Source: an uncultured Lachnospiraceae bacterium (GTDB lineage Bacteria; Bacillota; Clostridia; Lachnospirales; Lachnospiraceae). Taken from it: 22,724 nt of DNA. The stretch spans positions 1 through 22,724 of the forward strand of contig CAJUJP010000052.1 of NCBI GenBank assembly GCA_910586615.1. The letters are read 5' to 3'. A program made the position numbers and the translations under genes. This document shows positions 1 through 7,464 of this stretch, in pieces (within the stretch, counting starts at the first letter, position 1; the number at the start of each line of letters is the position of its first letter). The notes beneath the pieces were generated by a model, which made no database searches, was not told where the DNA came from, and saw only the letters and a program-made list of their open reading frames with translations.

Positions 1-1
1 T

Positions 2-721
2 ATATATCTGTACGGACAGCAGATTGGAGAAACCGGAGAGCAGACAGAAGAAACCGGAGAGCAGACAGAAGGAACCGGGCAGCAGGCAGGAGAGACTGGA
101 ATACGGACAGAAAAAAATCAGGTGTCAGACGGGAGAACGGCGCAGAGAATCGACATCACGCAGATGAAGGCGAAAGAGCTTGCACGGTTTCGCAGAGAGA
201 ATCTGGGATTTGTGTTTCAGGATTTTAATCTGTTGGATACGTTGACGATTTCTGAAAATATTGCGCTTGCACTGGCAATCAACAAGGTTCCGGCAGGCGA
301 GGTGGAAGGGCGCGTTGAGGAGATGTGTGAAAAGCTGAATATTGGCGATATTCTGCACAAATATCCGTACCAGGTTTCGGGCGGACAGAAACAGCGTTGT
401 GCCTGCGCGCGGGCGTTGATCAATCACCCGAAGCTGCTTCTGGCGGATGAACCCACAGGGGCGCTTGACAGTCACTCTTCCAGAATGCTGCTTTCTACCA
501 TGCAGCAGATCAACGAGCAGCTGTGCGCGACGATTCTCATGGTAACCCATGACGCTTTTACTGCAAGCTATGCTTCTCGTATTTTATTCCTGAAAGACGG
601 TGCGGTTTTTACGGAACTTCGTAAGGGGGATGACGAAAGAAACACTTTTTTCCATAAAATCTTAAATGTGCTGACGATGATTGGAGGTGGACAGAGCCAT
701 GTATGCGAAACTCGTGTTTAG
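2..721 (+). CDS. BceA-like ABC transporter ATP-binding protein, 5' partial
   Basis: This is the ATPase subunit of a Bce-type peptide-antibiotic detoxification or sensing ABC transporter. The frame is open to the window edge, so the true start and the Walker A motif lie upstream. Visible in order are the IYLYGQQI strand, an unusual repeat-rich insert (about 26-157), FRRENLGFVFQDFNLLDT (Q-loop region, typical of BceA), the signature VSGGQKQR, Walker B LLLADEPTGALD and the H-loop VTHD. The C-terminal tail, with LRKGDDERNTFFHKILNVL and MIGGG, matches the BceA family tail. A GTG at 122 could be mistaken for the start, but conserved sequence continues upstream of it. The gene overlaps the permease gene by 23 bases, so the two are one operon and probably translationally coupled. 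Family assignment is firm; the substrate (for example bacitracin-like or lantibiotic peptides) is inferred from the family. Confidence 0.9.
   Translation: MYLYGQQIGETGEQTEETGEQTEGTGQQAGETGIRTEKNQVSDGRTAQRIDITQMKAKELARFRRENLGFVFQDFNLLDTLTISENIALALAINKVPAGEVEGRVEEMCEKLNIGDILHKYPYQVSGGQKQRCACARALINHPKLLLADEPTGALDSHSSRMLLSTMQQINEQLCATILMVTHDAFTASYASRILFLKDGAVFTELRKGDDERNTFFHKILNVLTMIGGGQSHVCETRV
29..112 (+). repeat. Four tandem 21-bp units coding a heptad repeat inside the ATPase
   Basis: The four in-frame 21-base units are 29-49, 50-70, 71-91 and 92-112. They encode ETGEQTE, ETGEQTE, GTGQQAG and ETGIRTE. The first two units are identical in DNA; the third and fourth have diverged. The repeat lies between the strand after Walker A and the Q-loop segment of the ATPase. 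Confidence 0.85.
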
Positions 722-3038
722 GAATGCAAAGCGGTCCGTGAAGGAATATCTGGTCTATCTTGTGACGATGACCATTTGTGTTACGCTGTTTTATTCTTTT
801 CTGTCTATTTCCAGCAAGTATTATCAGCCGGATATCGGGGTGGAGTATCATTTCAGGATATTGGGCGACGGCATGAAATATGCAGTCTGCGCGGTCACGC
901 TGCTTTTATTATTTCTGATAAGTTATGTAAACCGATATATGCTGCGGAGCAGACAGAAGGAATTTGCCCTGCAGGCAATTATGGGAATGGAGCAGAAGAC
1001 GATCGGTATGCTTTTCCTGGCGGAGACATTTGTGATGGGGTTCATTGCCATCGGGCTGGGGATTTTCCTGGGTATGTTCGGTTCGCAGTTGATCACTGCC
1101 ATGGTATTGTCTACGTATGATCAGGAGTTTCACATTACCTGGACGCTGTTTCCGGACACGGTTCTGCTGACAGTCAGCTTTTTCGTGTTGAGCTTTATTA
1201 TTGTCGGGCTGTTGAATCTGCGTACAATCAGGAAAATCAAAATTATTGACATGCTGTCTGCGGACAGGGAGAATGAGCCTTCTTTGCGCAAAAGCCGTCA
1301 GATACCGGTTACGATTATTCTGTTTGAAATCTTGACAGTATGGATGTTAGCGGGGGGAATTGAAAAGAAGTATTTTTATTTTGACAGACGGTTGCCATTT
1401 CCGGTGCATATCATGTTCTGGGGAAATATTCTGGTTCCGGCGGTGACGCTGCTGTGGTCTGTAATATGGCTTGTCAGGAAACAGAGGATAATAAGGTCGT
1501 CACGTCCGGCAAAATATATCAGTGACAAAGGCTCTTTTTCTGCAGGCGCAGATGGACAAAAAGGTGTTATGTCCGCCAATGCGGCAGAAAGCAGCCAGAG
1601 GCGCTGTACTGACAGGCAGCGGGATACACTGCTGACCGGACTTCTGGTATGTGCATTGTTTCAGACGCTGTTCGCGGCAATCGTGCCTTCCGTGCAGAAC
1701 AAGTATTATCTTCCGATGGGCACCGGCACTGTCAATCAATATATGATGTTTGTGCTGGGAAACCTGCTTTTCATCATTTGTGCGGTCATTTATCTTGCAA
1801 ATACCGTGCTCGTGGCATGGAAGGAGCGGTCGCCGGAACACAGATACCACAACCAGAACTTGTTTTTCTACGGGCAGATCACAACGAAGCTGTCTACCAC
1901 CAATCAGACTATGACCCTGATCTGCGCAACGCTTGTCCTGGCGATTTTCCTGCTGATGGCGGCACCCGTTTTGCTTGGATGGGCGTTCGGGTATCTGGAG
2001 ATACGTTCGAAGTATGATGTGCAGATTTCCACCGGATATACCGGCGTCTATGAGGAAGCGGAACTGCCCCGCGGGGATTATGAATTTGTGACGGAGTATC
2101 TGGAAGAAAACGGGATTGAGACGGCTTACGATCTTACTTTTGATTTGTATCTGCCCAAAAGAGAAGATTTTCACAGACGGGTGAAATATGACTTTCCGGC
2201 GGTGGCGATCTCTCTGCACGATTATAATGTCATCAGGGAAATGCTGGGATATGATACGGTTTCTCTGAAAGATAACGAGTTTACGACACAGTGGCAGTCG
2301 ATCGCCACGGCGGATGAGCGGGACAGATTTTTAAAAGAAAACGGAGAGATTGTGACAGATACGGGCAGGCTGACACTTGCCGAAAAAGACTGCTATACGG
2401 AGGAACTGGGGGAGACTCTTTATAACCGGTACACGGATGTTCTGCTGGTGTTTCCCGACAGTGTCTGCGAGCGGCTGCTTCCGGTTATGCGCAACAGATA
2501 CATCACCACAGCCGACAAGATTTCTTATGTGCAGGCGTGCGGCCTGGAAGAACTTTTCCTGTCGGTATATCCGGAAAATGCGGGCAGCGGAGCGGATTAC
2601 TATATTAGAATGAGGACGCTGCAGGTAAACGGTACGAAGGCGAATATGTTTGTCCTGCAGGCGGTCATGCTTTACGGTGCGGTGGTGCTGATGGTGATCT
2701 GTTTTACGGTTCTTTCTTTGCAGCAGCTTCTGGATTCGGCTCATTATAAATATCGTTTTTCAGTGCTGCGCAAGCTGGGTGTGGAAGAGAAAGACATCGG
2801 CCGTCTTGTGCTGGGGCAGCTTGGCGTCTGGTTCGGGCTGCCGGTAGGGGCTGCGGTCTGTGTCGCGGCGGTTATCGTGGCGTATTATGTGCAGTCGGTG
2901 TCGGCAGAGATCACAGCATACATCGGATTTGGCATCTTGCTTGCGCAGATGGCTCTGACGGGTGTGATTCTTTTCTTATTGCTGCTTAGTTATTTCATCA
3001 GTACATGGATCCTTTTCAAAAGTTCCGTGGAGGCGTGA
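699..3038 (+). CDS. BceB-like FtsX-family ABC transporter permease
   Basis: This 779-aa membrane permease pairs with the ATPase just upstream. Start ATG 699 is chosen because GGAGGTGG (683-690) lies at good spacing; a TTG at 681 is in frame but lacks its own site. Approximate membrane segments are residues 15-37, 59-78, 101-125, 153-175, 203-220, 238-260, 311-330, 349-370, 406-430, 652-675, 704-729 and 746-772. A large extracellular domain lies at about 432-640, the BceB hallmark thought to bind the peptide antibiotic or target lipid complex. The protein is longer than a usual BceB (about 650 aa). Part of the excess is a hydrophilic stretch at about 261-310, rich in Ser, Arg and Gln. No two-component partner is visible next to it; it may lie upstream of the window. 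Confidence 0.88.
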   Translation: MYAKLVFRNAKRSVKEYLVYLVTMTICVTLFYSFLSISSKYYQPDIGVEYHFRILGDGMKYAVCAVTLLLLFLISYVNRYMLRSRQKEFALQAIMGMEQKTIGMLFLAETFVMGFIAIGLGIFLGMFGSQLITAMVLSTYDQEFHITWTLFPDTVLLTVSFFVLSFIIVGLLNLRTIRKIKIIDMLSADRENEPSLRKSRQIPVTIILFEILTVWMLAGGIEKKYFYFDRRLPFPVHIMFWGNILVPAVTLLWSVIWLVRKQRIIRSSRPAKYISDKGSFSAGADGQKGVMSANAAESSQRRCTDRQRDTLLTGLLVCALFQTLFAAIVPSVQNKYYLPMGTGTVNQYMMFVLGNLLFIICAVIYLANTVLVAWKERSPEHRYHNQNLFFYGQITTKLSTTNQTMTLICATLVLAIFLLMAAPVLLGWAFGYLEIRSKYDVQISTGYTGVYEEAELPRGDYEFVTEYLEENGIETAYDLTFDLYLPKREDFHRRVKYDFPAVAISLHDYNVIREMLGYDTVSLKDNEFTTQWQSIATADERDRFLKENGEIVTDTGRLTLAEKDCYTEELGETLYNRYTDVLLVFPDSVCERLLPVMRNRYITTADKISYVQACGLEELFLSVYPENAGSGADYYIRMRTLQVNGTKANMFVLQAVMLYGAVVLMVICFTVLSLQQLLDSAHYKYRFSVLRKLGVEEKDIGRLVLGQLGVWFGLPVGAAVCVAAVIVAYYVQSVSAEITAYIGFGILLAQMALTGVILFLLLLSYFISTWILFKSSVEA

Positions 3039-3144
3039 CCGCAGCATTGGGCGGATCGTGAAACTGCCGGATCCGGGATCGCCGTGCTTCCGGCGTTTCC
3101 GGAACAAAATGACAGAAAACAGAAATATCTTCCGGTATCAGGGG

Positions 3145-3173
3145 TTGAACTGCTCTCGGTTGGCGCGTATGAT
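3145..3173 (+). promoter_or_regulatory. Sigma-A-type promoter for the glycosylase gene
   Basis: TTGAAC (3145-3150), a 17-base spacer and TATGAT (3168-3173) form a good promoter. The expected start near 3180 would leave a leader of about 25 bases with AAGGAG at 3193-3198 before the ATG at 3205. This suggests the glycosylase is transcribed separately from the ABC operon. Confidence 0.6.
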
Positions 3174-3204
3174 AAGAGTATGCATTATTAAAAAGGAGTT
3201 TACG

Positions 3205-3687
3205 ATGATTCAACATCCGATTGCACCCGTCTATGACGCGGAATCCAGAATTTTAATACTGGGAAGCTTTCCCTCCGTGAAGTCGCGGGAACAGCAGTTT
3301 TTCTACGGGCACAAGCAGAACCGTTTCTGGAAGGTCTGCGCGCAGGTGCTTGGCTGTCCCGTGCCGGAGAGCGTAGAAGAGAAGCGGAATATGCTGCTGT
3401 CACATCACATCGCGGTCTGGGATGTGATCGCAAGCTGTGAGATCACGGGTTCCTCGGACGCCAGTATCCGGGACGTGGTGCCGAATGACCTGTCTTGTAT
3501 TTTGTCCCATGCGGATATTCGGGCAATCTATACGAATGGTTCTAAAGCGCACCAGCTGTATCAGAAATATATTTTTCCGGTAAACGGGAGAGAGGCGTAT
3601 CTGCTGCCTTCCACCAGTCCGGCGAATGCGGGGTATTCTCTTGAGAGGCTGGCGGAGGCGTGGAGGGTGATCGGAGATATTCTCTAA
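3205..3687 (+). CDS. DNA-deoxyinosine (hypoxanthine-DNA) glycosylase, UDG family 6
   Basis: This 160-aa protein is a base-excision repair enzyme. The family removes hypoxanthine, formed by adenine deamination, from DNA. Start ATG 3205 follows AAGGAG; the frame is open further upstream without conserved sequence. Seen in order are LILGSFPSVKS (residues 17-26), the motif YGHKQNRFW (34-42) with Asn39 at the place of the family's catalytic asparagine, VWDVIASCEITGSSD (71-85), and a C-terminal LPSTSPANAG (134-143) that corresponds to the second UDG motif. Length is normal for the family. Its stop codon overlaps the stop of the convergent reductase gene (bases 3684-3687, CTAA). The specific hypoxanthine preference rests on family knowledge. 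Confidence 0.88.
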   Translation: MIQHPIAPVYDAESRILILGSFPSVKSREQQFFYGHKQNRFWKVCAQVLGCPVPESVEEKRNMLLSHHIAVWDVIASCEITGSSDASIRDVVPNDLSCILSHADIRAIYTNGSKAHQLYQKYIFPVNGREAYLLPSTSPANAGYSLERLAEAWRVIGDIL

Positions 3688-4403
3688 GCTTTCCACGGCC
3701 TGCCCTTCCCGAGCCATCCTTGTTTTGCCCAGTACTTTCCGTCAAGAGATTCGGGATCATTTTTATGTAACGATTTTTGCAGCATACGACAGATCAGGAA
3801 CTTTATTCTTGTAATGGTATTGACCCGTGCGGGCTTTTTGTAATTGATTTTGAAAAAAATGTCTGACAGGCGGTTCAGCTTCCGGGTCAGTTCGCGGCGC
3901 TTCCTTTCGTCAAGTTTTTCCCAGACGATGTTGCTCGTAAGCCTGCCGGTGAATACGCTGATTCGGGATATGCCCCACCATGAAAGGCTGTGTCGGATGT
4001 CCTGCGCCGCAGATTTTGCGCCTGCGCCGGCACATTGTGTGATCACAACAGCCCGTTTGCCAAACATTTCGGGTGCGGGACGGTGCGGCATCCACAGGTA
4101 GGCAAAGTGGTCAAGAAGTGTTTTCATGGCACCGGTTGTGTGCAGCACGTAAGCGGGCGATGTCATGACGATCAGATCAGATGCTGACAGGGAGGCTGCT
4201 ATTTTCTGTACGTACCCGGCGTCCTTGCAGGTATGTTCGCCTCTAAGGATGCAGCCCGTACAGCCTGTGCAAAAAGACGGGCAGTCTGCCGGCAGGTAAT
4301 ATTCCGTGATTTCGGCTTTTTCTCTGAAGCGTTCCAGAAATATTTCTTTCAGGCGATAGGTTACGCCGTGTTTTTCGGTTCCGTTTATGACGGTAATTTT
4401 CAT
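3684..4403 (-). CDS. Flavodoxin-fold NAD(P)H-dependent oxidoreductase
   Basis: This 239-aa cytoplasmic protein is of the NADPH-dependent FMN reductase / flavodoxin-like family. The N-terminus KITVINGTEKHGVTYRL is the flavin phosphate-binding loop. CPSFCTGCTGC (residues 41-51, with a further Cys59) is the cysteine cluster typical of iron-sulfur flavoprotein-like reductases. SPAYVLHTTGAMKTLLDHF (about 82-100) is the conserved FMN-contact helix region. The C-terminal 60 residues, ending near a GKYWAKQGWLGKGRPW stretch, are found in a clostridial subgroup. It is translated from GGAGGG overlapping the last codons of the TetR gene (3-base gap), so it is the second gene of that operon. The substrate is not known; quinone, flavin or xenobiotic reduction is plausible. 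Confidence 0.85.
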   Translation of the reverse strand: MKITVINGTEKHGVTYRLKEIFLERFREKAEITEYYLPADCPSFCTGCTGCILRGEHTCKDAGYVQKIAASLSASDLIVMTSPAYVLHTTGAMKTLLDHFAYLWMPHRPAPEMFGKRAVVITQCAGAGAKSAAQDIRHSLSWWGISRISVFTGRLTSNIVWEKLDERKRRELTRKLNRLSDIFFKINYKKPARVNTITRIKFLICRMLQKSLHKNDPESLDGKYWAKQGWLGKGRPWKA

Positions 4404-4406
4404 AAG

Positions 4407-4979
4407 TCATCCCTCCAGAATGTCGTGTAAGATGGTTTCGTGGAATGCTTCCCGCTCTTTGGCAACGGTTAAGTCGATTCCGTAGAACTGTCTGATTATC
4501 TTGTGCCGCAGAAATGACTGCTGCATGACTGAAATCAGATAAAATGTCTTCCGGCTCAGCGTCTTAGCGTCCCAGTCCGGACGGCAGGCGGCCATCAGCG
4601 GCAGGTAAGCCAGATACGTTCTGTGCGTGTTGTCATCTTCTTTTGGCATACGCATATCCGAAAGGATAGAAGTTCTTGACACAGCGTAGTGTTCAAACAG
4701 AAATGTGAATGTCATGTTGCCGAGATAAACAAGCTTATCAAAAGCGGTAAATTCTTCTGTCTGTTCCTGAATGATTCGAAAGGCGTCAACGATGCCGTTT
4801 ACAATACGTTCGACACACAATTCTATGAGTTTGTCTTTGCTCCCGAAGTAGTAATTGATCAACCCTAATCCCACATTTGCTTTTTGAGCTATTTCACGGA
4901 CGGTAATGCTGTCCATCTGTTCGCCTTTTTCATGGATGAGGTCTATTGTTGACTGGATGATTGTTTCTTTATTGTCCAT
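4407..4979 (-). CDS. TetR/AcrR-family transcriptional regulator
   Basis: This 190-aa DNA-binding repressor most likely controls itself and the following flavodoxin-fold reductase. The start at 4979 is chosen because AAGGAGG lies 8 bases upstream; a longer in-frame start at 5000 would place the ribosome site inside the coding region. The N-terminal helix-turn-helix reads TVREIAQKANVGLGLINYYF followed by GSKDKLIELC, a textbook TetR domain. The C-terminal ligand-binding half (from about residue 50) is not recognisable beyond the fold. The promoter region holds two palindromes expected to be its operators. The inducer is unknown; the partner reductase suggests an electrophile, quinone or similar small toxic compound. 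Confidence 0.9.
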   Translation of the reverse strand: MDNKETIIQSTIDLIHEKGEQMDSITVREIAQKANVGLGLINYYFGSKDKLIELCVERIVNGIVDAFRIIQEQTEEFTAFDKLVYLGNMTFTFLFEHYAVSRTSILSDMRMPKEDDNTHRTYLAYLPLMAACRPDWDAKTLSRKTFYLISVMQQSFLRHKIIRQFYGIDLTVAKEREAFHETILHDILEG

Positions 4980-4992
4980 TTTTGATACCTCC

Positions 4993-5007
4993 TTGAACAC
5001 TGTTCAA
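4993..5007. promoter_or_regulatory. TetR operator 2, perfect palindrome
   Basis: TTGAACACTGTTCAA is a perfect 15-base palindrome (arms TTGAACA/TGTTCAA around one base). It lies between the -10 box and the ribosome binding site, and its edge abuts the AAGGAGG. Confidence 0.75.
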
Positions 5008-5012
5008 ACTAT

Positions 5013-5041
5013 ATTATATTGAACGGCGTTCAAAGTGTCAA
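5013..5041 (-). promoter_or_regulatory. Consensus promoter of the TetR-reductase operon
   Basis: On the minus strand a perfect TTGACA (5036-5041) and a perfect TATAAT (5013-5018) are separated by exactly 17 bases. Such a strong promoter suits a repressed operon. Confidence 0.85.
5019..5033. promoter_or_regulatory. TetR operator 1, perfect palindrome inside the promoter spacer
   Basis: TTGAACGGCGTTCAA is a perfect 15-base palindrome with the same TTGAAC-N3-GTTCAA frame as the other site. It fills the spacer next to the -10 box. The two centres are 26 bases apart, so the repressor would cover -35 spacer, -10 and start together. Confidence 0.75.
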
Positions 5042-5151
5042 TATAAAAAGTCAGAAAAGAAGCAGAGTGGAAGCAGAGAAGACAGGAAAGCCGAAGGCAG
5101 CAGATTATGAAATACAATTACAAAAATATCAACACCGCAAAGAATGCATTG

Positions 5152-5160
5152 TGGTATAAT
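5152..5160 (+). promoter_or_regulatory. Possible extended -10 promoter
   Basis: TGGTATAAT is an extended -10 (TGn plus perfect TATAAT). No convincing -35 is seen. It would start transcription near 5167, upstream of the interrupted small ORF and the HAD gene. Confidence 0.4.
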
Positions 5161-5197
5161 AAGTCTTATTACATATAATTTTGATAGTTTACCGGGG

Positions 5198-5371
5198 ATG
5201 AGATTTGAACAAAAAGATATATTGTACAATGTTGTCTCTTGTGAAGAAGACTGATCGGCAGCAGATGAGCTGAATACATATCATGTGTATGGATATTTAT
5301 CAAATAATTTTGAAAAAGGTACGGGAAATTTAGCTGCAATAGCGGCGGAATTCCGCACCAGTATTGCATAG
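5198..5371 (+). pseudogene. Small ORF interrupted by an in-frame TGA
   Basis: ATG 5198 opens MRFEQKDILYNVVSCEED, then TGA (5252-5254). The same frame then continues with SAADELNTYHVYGYL and on through FEKGTGNLAAIAAEF to a TAG at 5369-5371, for 57 codons in total. Its position 38 bases after an extended -10 and its protein-like composition on both sides of the TGA suggest a decayed small gene. I do not recognise the family. It could instead be chance in an untranslated leader. A perfect palindrome, GCGGAATTCCGC (5345-5356), lies near its end. The rest of 5042-5407 shows no gene. Confidence 0.3.
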
Positions 5372-5407
5372 ATATTATGATCGCGGAAGAGGTAAAATAT
5401 TTTTATT

Positions 5408-6220
5408 ATGAAAACTTTGTATGTTACTGATTTAGATGGGACTTTAATGCGGGATGATAAAATAATTTCAAATGAAAGCGTTGCCATATTGAATCGTCTG
5501 CTTTCTCAAGGTATTTTTTTTACATATGCGACTGCAAGATCGTTTAGCTCCGCTTCAGAAATCACAAGAAATATTTCCTTTAACCTGCCCGTCATTATCC
5601 GCAATGGAACAATTCTTGCCGATCCTCAGTCCAAAAGAGAAATCGAGATTTCAATGTTTGGAGAAGAATTGCAGCACATAAGGCAGGCTTTAGCTGGCAC
5701 CGCCATCCCCGGATTCGTAACCGCTTATTTTGGGTCGAATGAAGTAAAATTATGCCTGGCAGGAAGAATGAATGAAGGTTTTCAGGATTATTTGCAAAAC
5801 CATTCTGCGGACAGGCGCATTCATATGGTTGATACAGAAGATAAATTGTATGAAGGGGAAACCTGCTACTTTACATTTATTGCTCCCAAAAATGAATTAC
5901 AGCCCCTTTATGAACGCGTAAAACATATAGAGGGCATTAATTGTGTTTTTCAACAGGACAAATACAGAACAGAATACTGGTTGGAACTATGTCCGGGGAA
6001 TGCAACAAAGGCATCGGCAATTCAAAGAGTTAAGCAGTTATGCGGCTGCCAGAGGGTAATTGTATTTGGCGATTCGGAAAATGACATTTCCATGTTTCAA
6101 ATGGCAGATGAAGCTTATGCAACTCAAAACGCGATTGACGAATTAAAGGAAATTGCCACGGGAATCATTGGAAGTAATAATGCTGACGGAGTAGCAAAAT
6201 GGTTAGAAGCGCATGTATGA
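5408..6220 (+). CDS. Cof-type HAD-IIB family hydrolase
   Basis: This 270-aa cytoplasmic phosphatase is of the HAD superfamily, subclass IIB; family members dephosphorylate sugar phosphates, flavin precursors and similar small metabolites. Motif I is DLDGT (residues 8-12; nucleophile Asp8, acid/base Asp10). ATARSFSS (about 41-48) fits motif II (T/S). Lys near residue 197 (GNATKASAI) fits motif III, and GDSENDISMF (221-230) is motif IV with the two metal-binding aspartates. The middle (about 85-190) is the C2 cap. The ribosome site is weak (GAGGT well upstream of the ATG). By eye the gene is more AT-rich than its neighbours, which may point to separate acquisition. Substrate unknown. Confidence 0.88.
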   Translation: MKTLYVTDLDGTLMRDDKIISNESVAILNRLLSQGIFFTYATARSFSSASEITRNISFNLPVIIRNGTILADPQSKREIEISMFGEELQHIRQALAGTAIPGFVTAYFGSNEVKLCLAGRMNEGFQDYLQNHSADRRIHMVDTEDKLYEGETCYFTFIAPKNELQPLYERVKHIEGINCVFQQDKYRTEYWLELCPGNATKASAIQRVKQLCGCQRVIVFGDSENDISMFQMADEAYATQNAIDELKEIATGIIGSNNADGVAKWLEAHV

Positions 6221-6251
6221 CAATACGGGCAGTTTGATTGGAGGATAAACA

Positions 6252-6767
6252 ATGCTATGTGATGACATCAGATATTTGACAGACAGGGCCCTGTGGGAGA
6301 CGGAGAATCTTATGAAGTGTATTCCGGACGAGTTGTGGGCGAAACGTTACGACGGGATTCCCATGTGGAAATTCCTGTACCATACGTTATATTCCATGGA
6401 CAGGTGGTATATCAACCCGTGCGACGGCGCTTATCAGGAACCTCCTTTCCACACAAAAACGATGGCGGACCTGAACGTCATACCGGAGGAAGAATATTTG
6501 AGCCGGGAACAGCTGGAAGGATATTTTGATCAGATTCGGGATAAGATACATAGCTATATTACCGGGCTGTCGGACAGGGAGCTTTCTGAGAATCCGGAGA
6601 ACTGTGATATAAGCAGATTCTGTCTGATTCTGGGGCAGTTCAGGCACTGGCACCGTCATATGGGTGTCATTTACGGCTTTATTATAGAAGATGCGGGCAA
6701 ATGGCCGTATGTGCTGAATATGTTTGGAGCCTATCCGGAGGATCCGATGCCCAATTATTATTCATGA
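6252..6767 (+). CDS. DinB-fold four-helix-bundle protein
   Basis: This 171-aa protein resembles the DinB/YfiT-like putative metalloenzyme superfamily. Members are four-helix bundles that bind a divalent metal through three histidines; several act as thiol transferases, most are uncharacterised. The expected pattern is present: His44 in FLYHTLYSMDRW, and His132, His134 and His136 in GQFRHWHRHMG. A strong GGAGG lies just upstream of ATG 6252. It starts 31 bases after the HAD gene and ends 24 bases before the response regulator, so it may share their transcript. No thiol partner or substrate can be named from the sequence. Confidence 0.75.
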   Translation: MLCDDIRYLTDRALWETENLMKCIPDELWAKRYDGIPMWKFLYHTLYSMDRWYINPCDGAYQEPPFHTKTMADLNVIPEEEYLSREQLEGYFDQIRDKIHSYITGLSDRELSENPENCDISRFCLILGQFRHWHRHMGVIYGFIIEDAGKWPYVLNMFGAYPEDPMPNYYS

Positions 6768-6791
6768 GGTGACATTGATGGAGGATTTTAA

Positions 6792-7460
6792 ATGACCACA
6801 ATCTACTACATAGAAGACGACAACTCCATCGCACAGTCCGTCAAAGAGTATCTGGAACAGTATGATTTTCACGTGATCATTTACACATCCATCGCCGATG
6901 CAAGGCAGGCGGTCAGATCCATGCCTCCGCAATTGATTTTGCTTGACCGGAATATGCCGGACGGACAGGGGGACAGGTTTTGCCGCTGGATCAGGTCTGA
7001 GGAGAAGGAACTTCCGGTCATCTTTCTGACTGTGCGCGGTGAAGCGAAGGATATCGTATCCGGCTTTACGGACGGCGCGGATGATTATGTGGTGAAACCT
7101 TTTGAGCTGGAAGTGCTGCATTCCCGCATTCTGGCTCTGCTCAGGCGGACAGAACGCCTTAAGCAGACAAAACTCACATGCGGCGGCATTACGGTTGATA
7201 CGGAGAAAGTAGCGGTGTTCTGCGGCCGGGAAGAAGTGACGCTGAGCCAGCTGGAATATCAGCTTCTTTTGCTGCTTATGGAAAACAAAGGAAAAACAGT
7301 TATGCGTGGACAGATTCTGGAACGGGTCTGGGATATAAACGGCAGCTATGTAAATGATAATACGCTGACAGTGACCATGAAGCGGCTCAGGGAAAAGCTG
7401 CATAATCCGGCGTGTATCAAGACCATACGCAGTTTCGGCTATCGGATGGAGGACATGTAG
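6792..7460 (+). CDS. OmpR/PhoB-family response regulator
   Basis: This 222-aa two-component response regulator works with the adjacent kinase. The receiver domain (residues 1-115) shows the acidic pocket Asp9/Asp10, the phosphoacceptor Asp52 (LLDRNMPDG), Thr80 and Lys102 (VVKPF). The C-terminal winged helix (about 125-222) includes LSQLEYQLLLLLMENKGKTV and ends in TIRSFGYRME, diagnostic of the OmpR/PhoB DNA-binding domain. GGAGG precedes ATG 6792. The kinase gene begins 4 bases after the stop. The likely target is the ABC transporter promoter at 8747-8778, where direct repeats with 11-base spacing resemble a PhoB-type box. Confidence 0.93.
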   Translation: MTTIYYIEDDNSIAQSVKEYLEQYDFHVIIYTSIADARQAVRSMPPQLILLDRNMPDGQGDRFCRWIRSEEKELPVIFLTVRGEAKDIVSGFTDGADDYVVKPFELEVLHSRILALLRRTERLKQTKLTCGGITVDTEKVAVFCGREEVTLSQLEYQLLLLLMENKGKTVMRGQILERVWDINGSYVNDNTLTVTMKRLREKLHNPACIKTIRSFGYRMEDM

Positions 7461-7464
7461 AGTT

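Noticed and set aside
1500..2219. 239-codon minus-strand open frame
   Set aside because: It mirrors the permease gene and has a His/Arg/Gln-rich shadow composition.
3065..3094. Terminator after the BceB-like permease
   Set aside because: GCCGGA and TCCGGC can pair, but the stem is short and no U-run follows.
5198..5371. In-frame TGA read as selenocysteine
   Set aside because: No SECIS-like hairpin directly after the TGA and no known selenoprotein family; decay is simpler.
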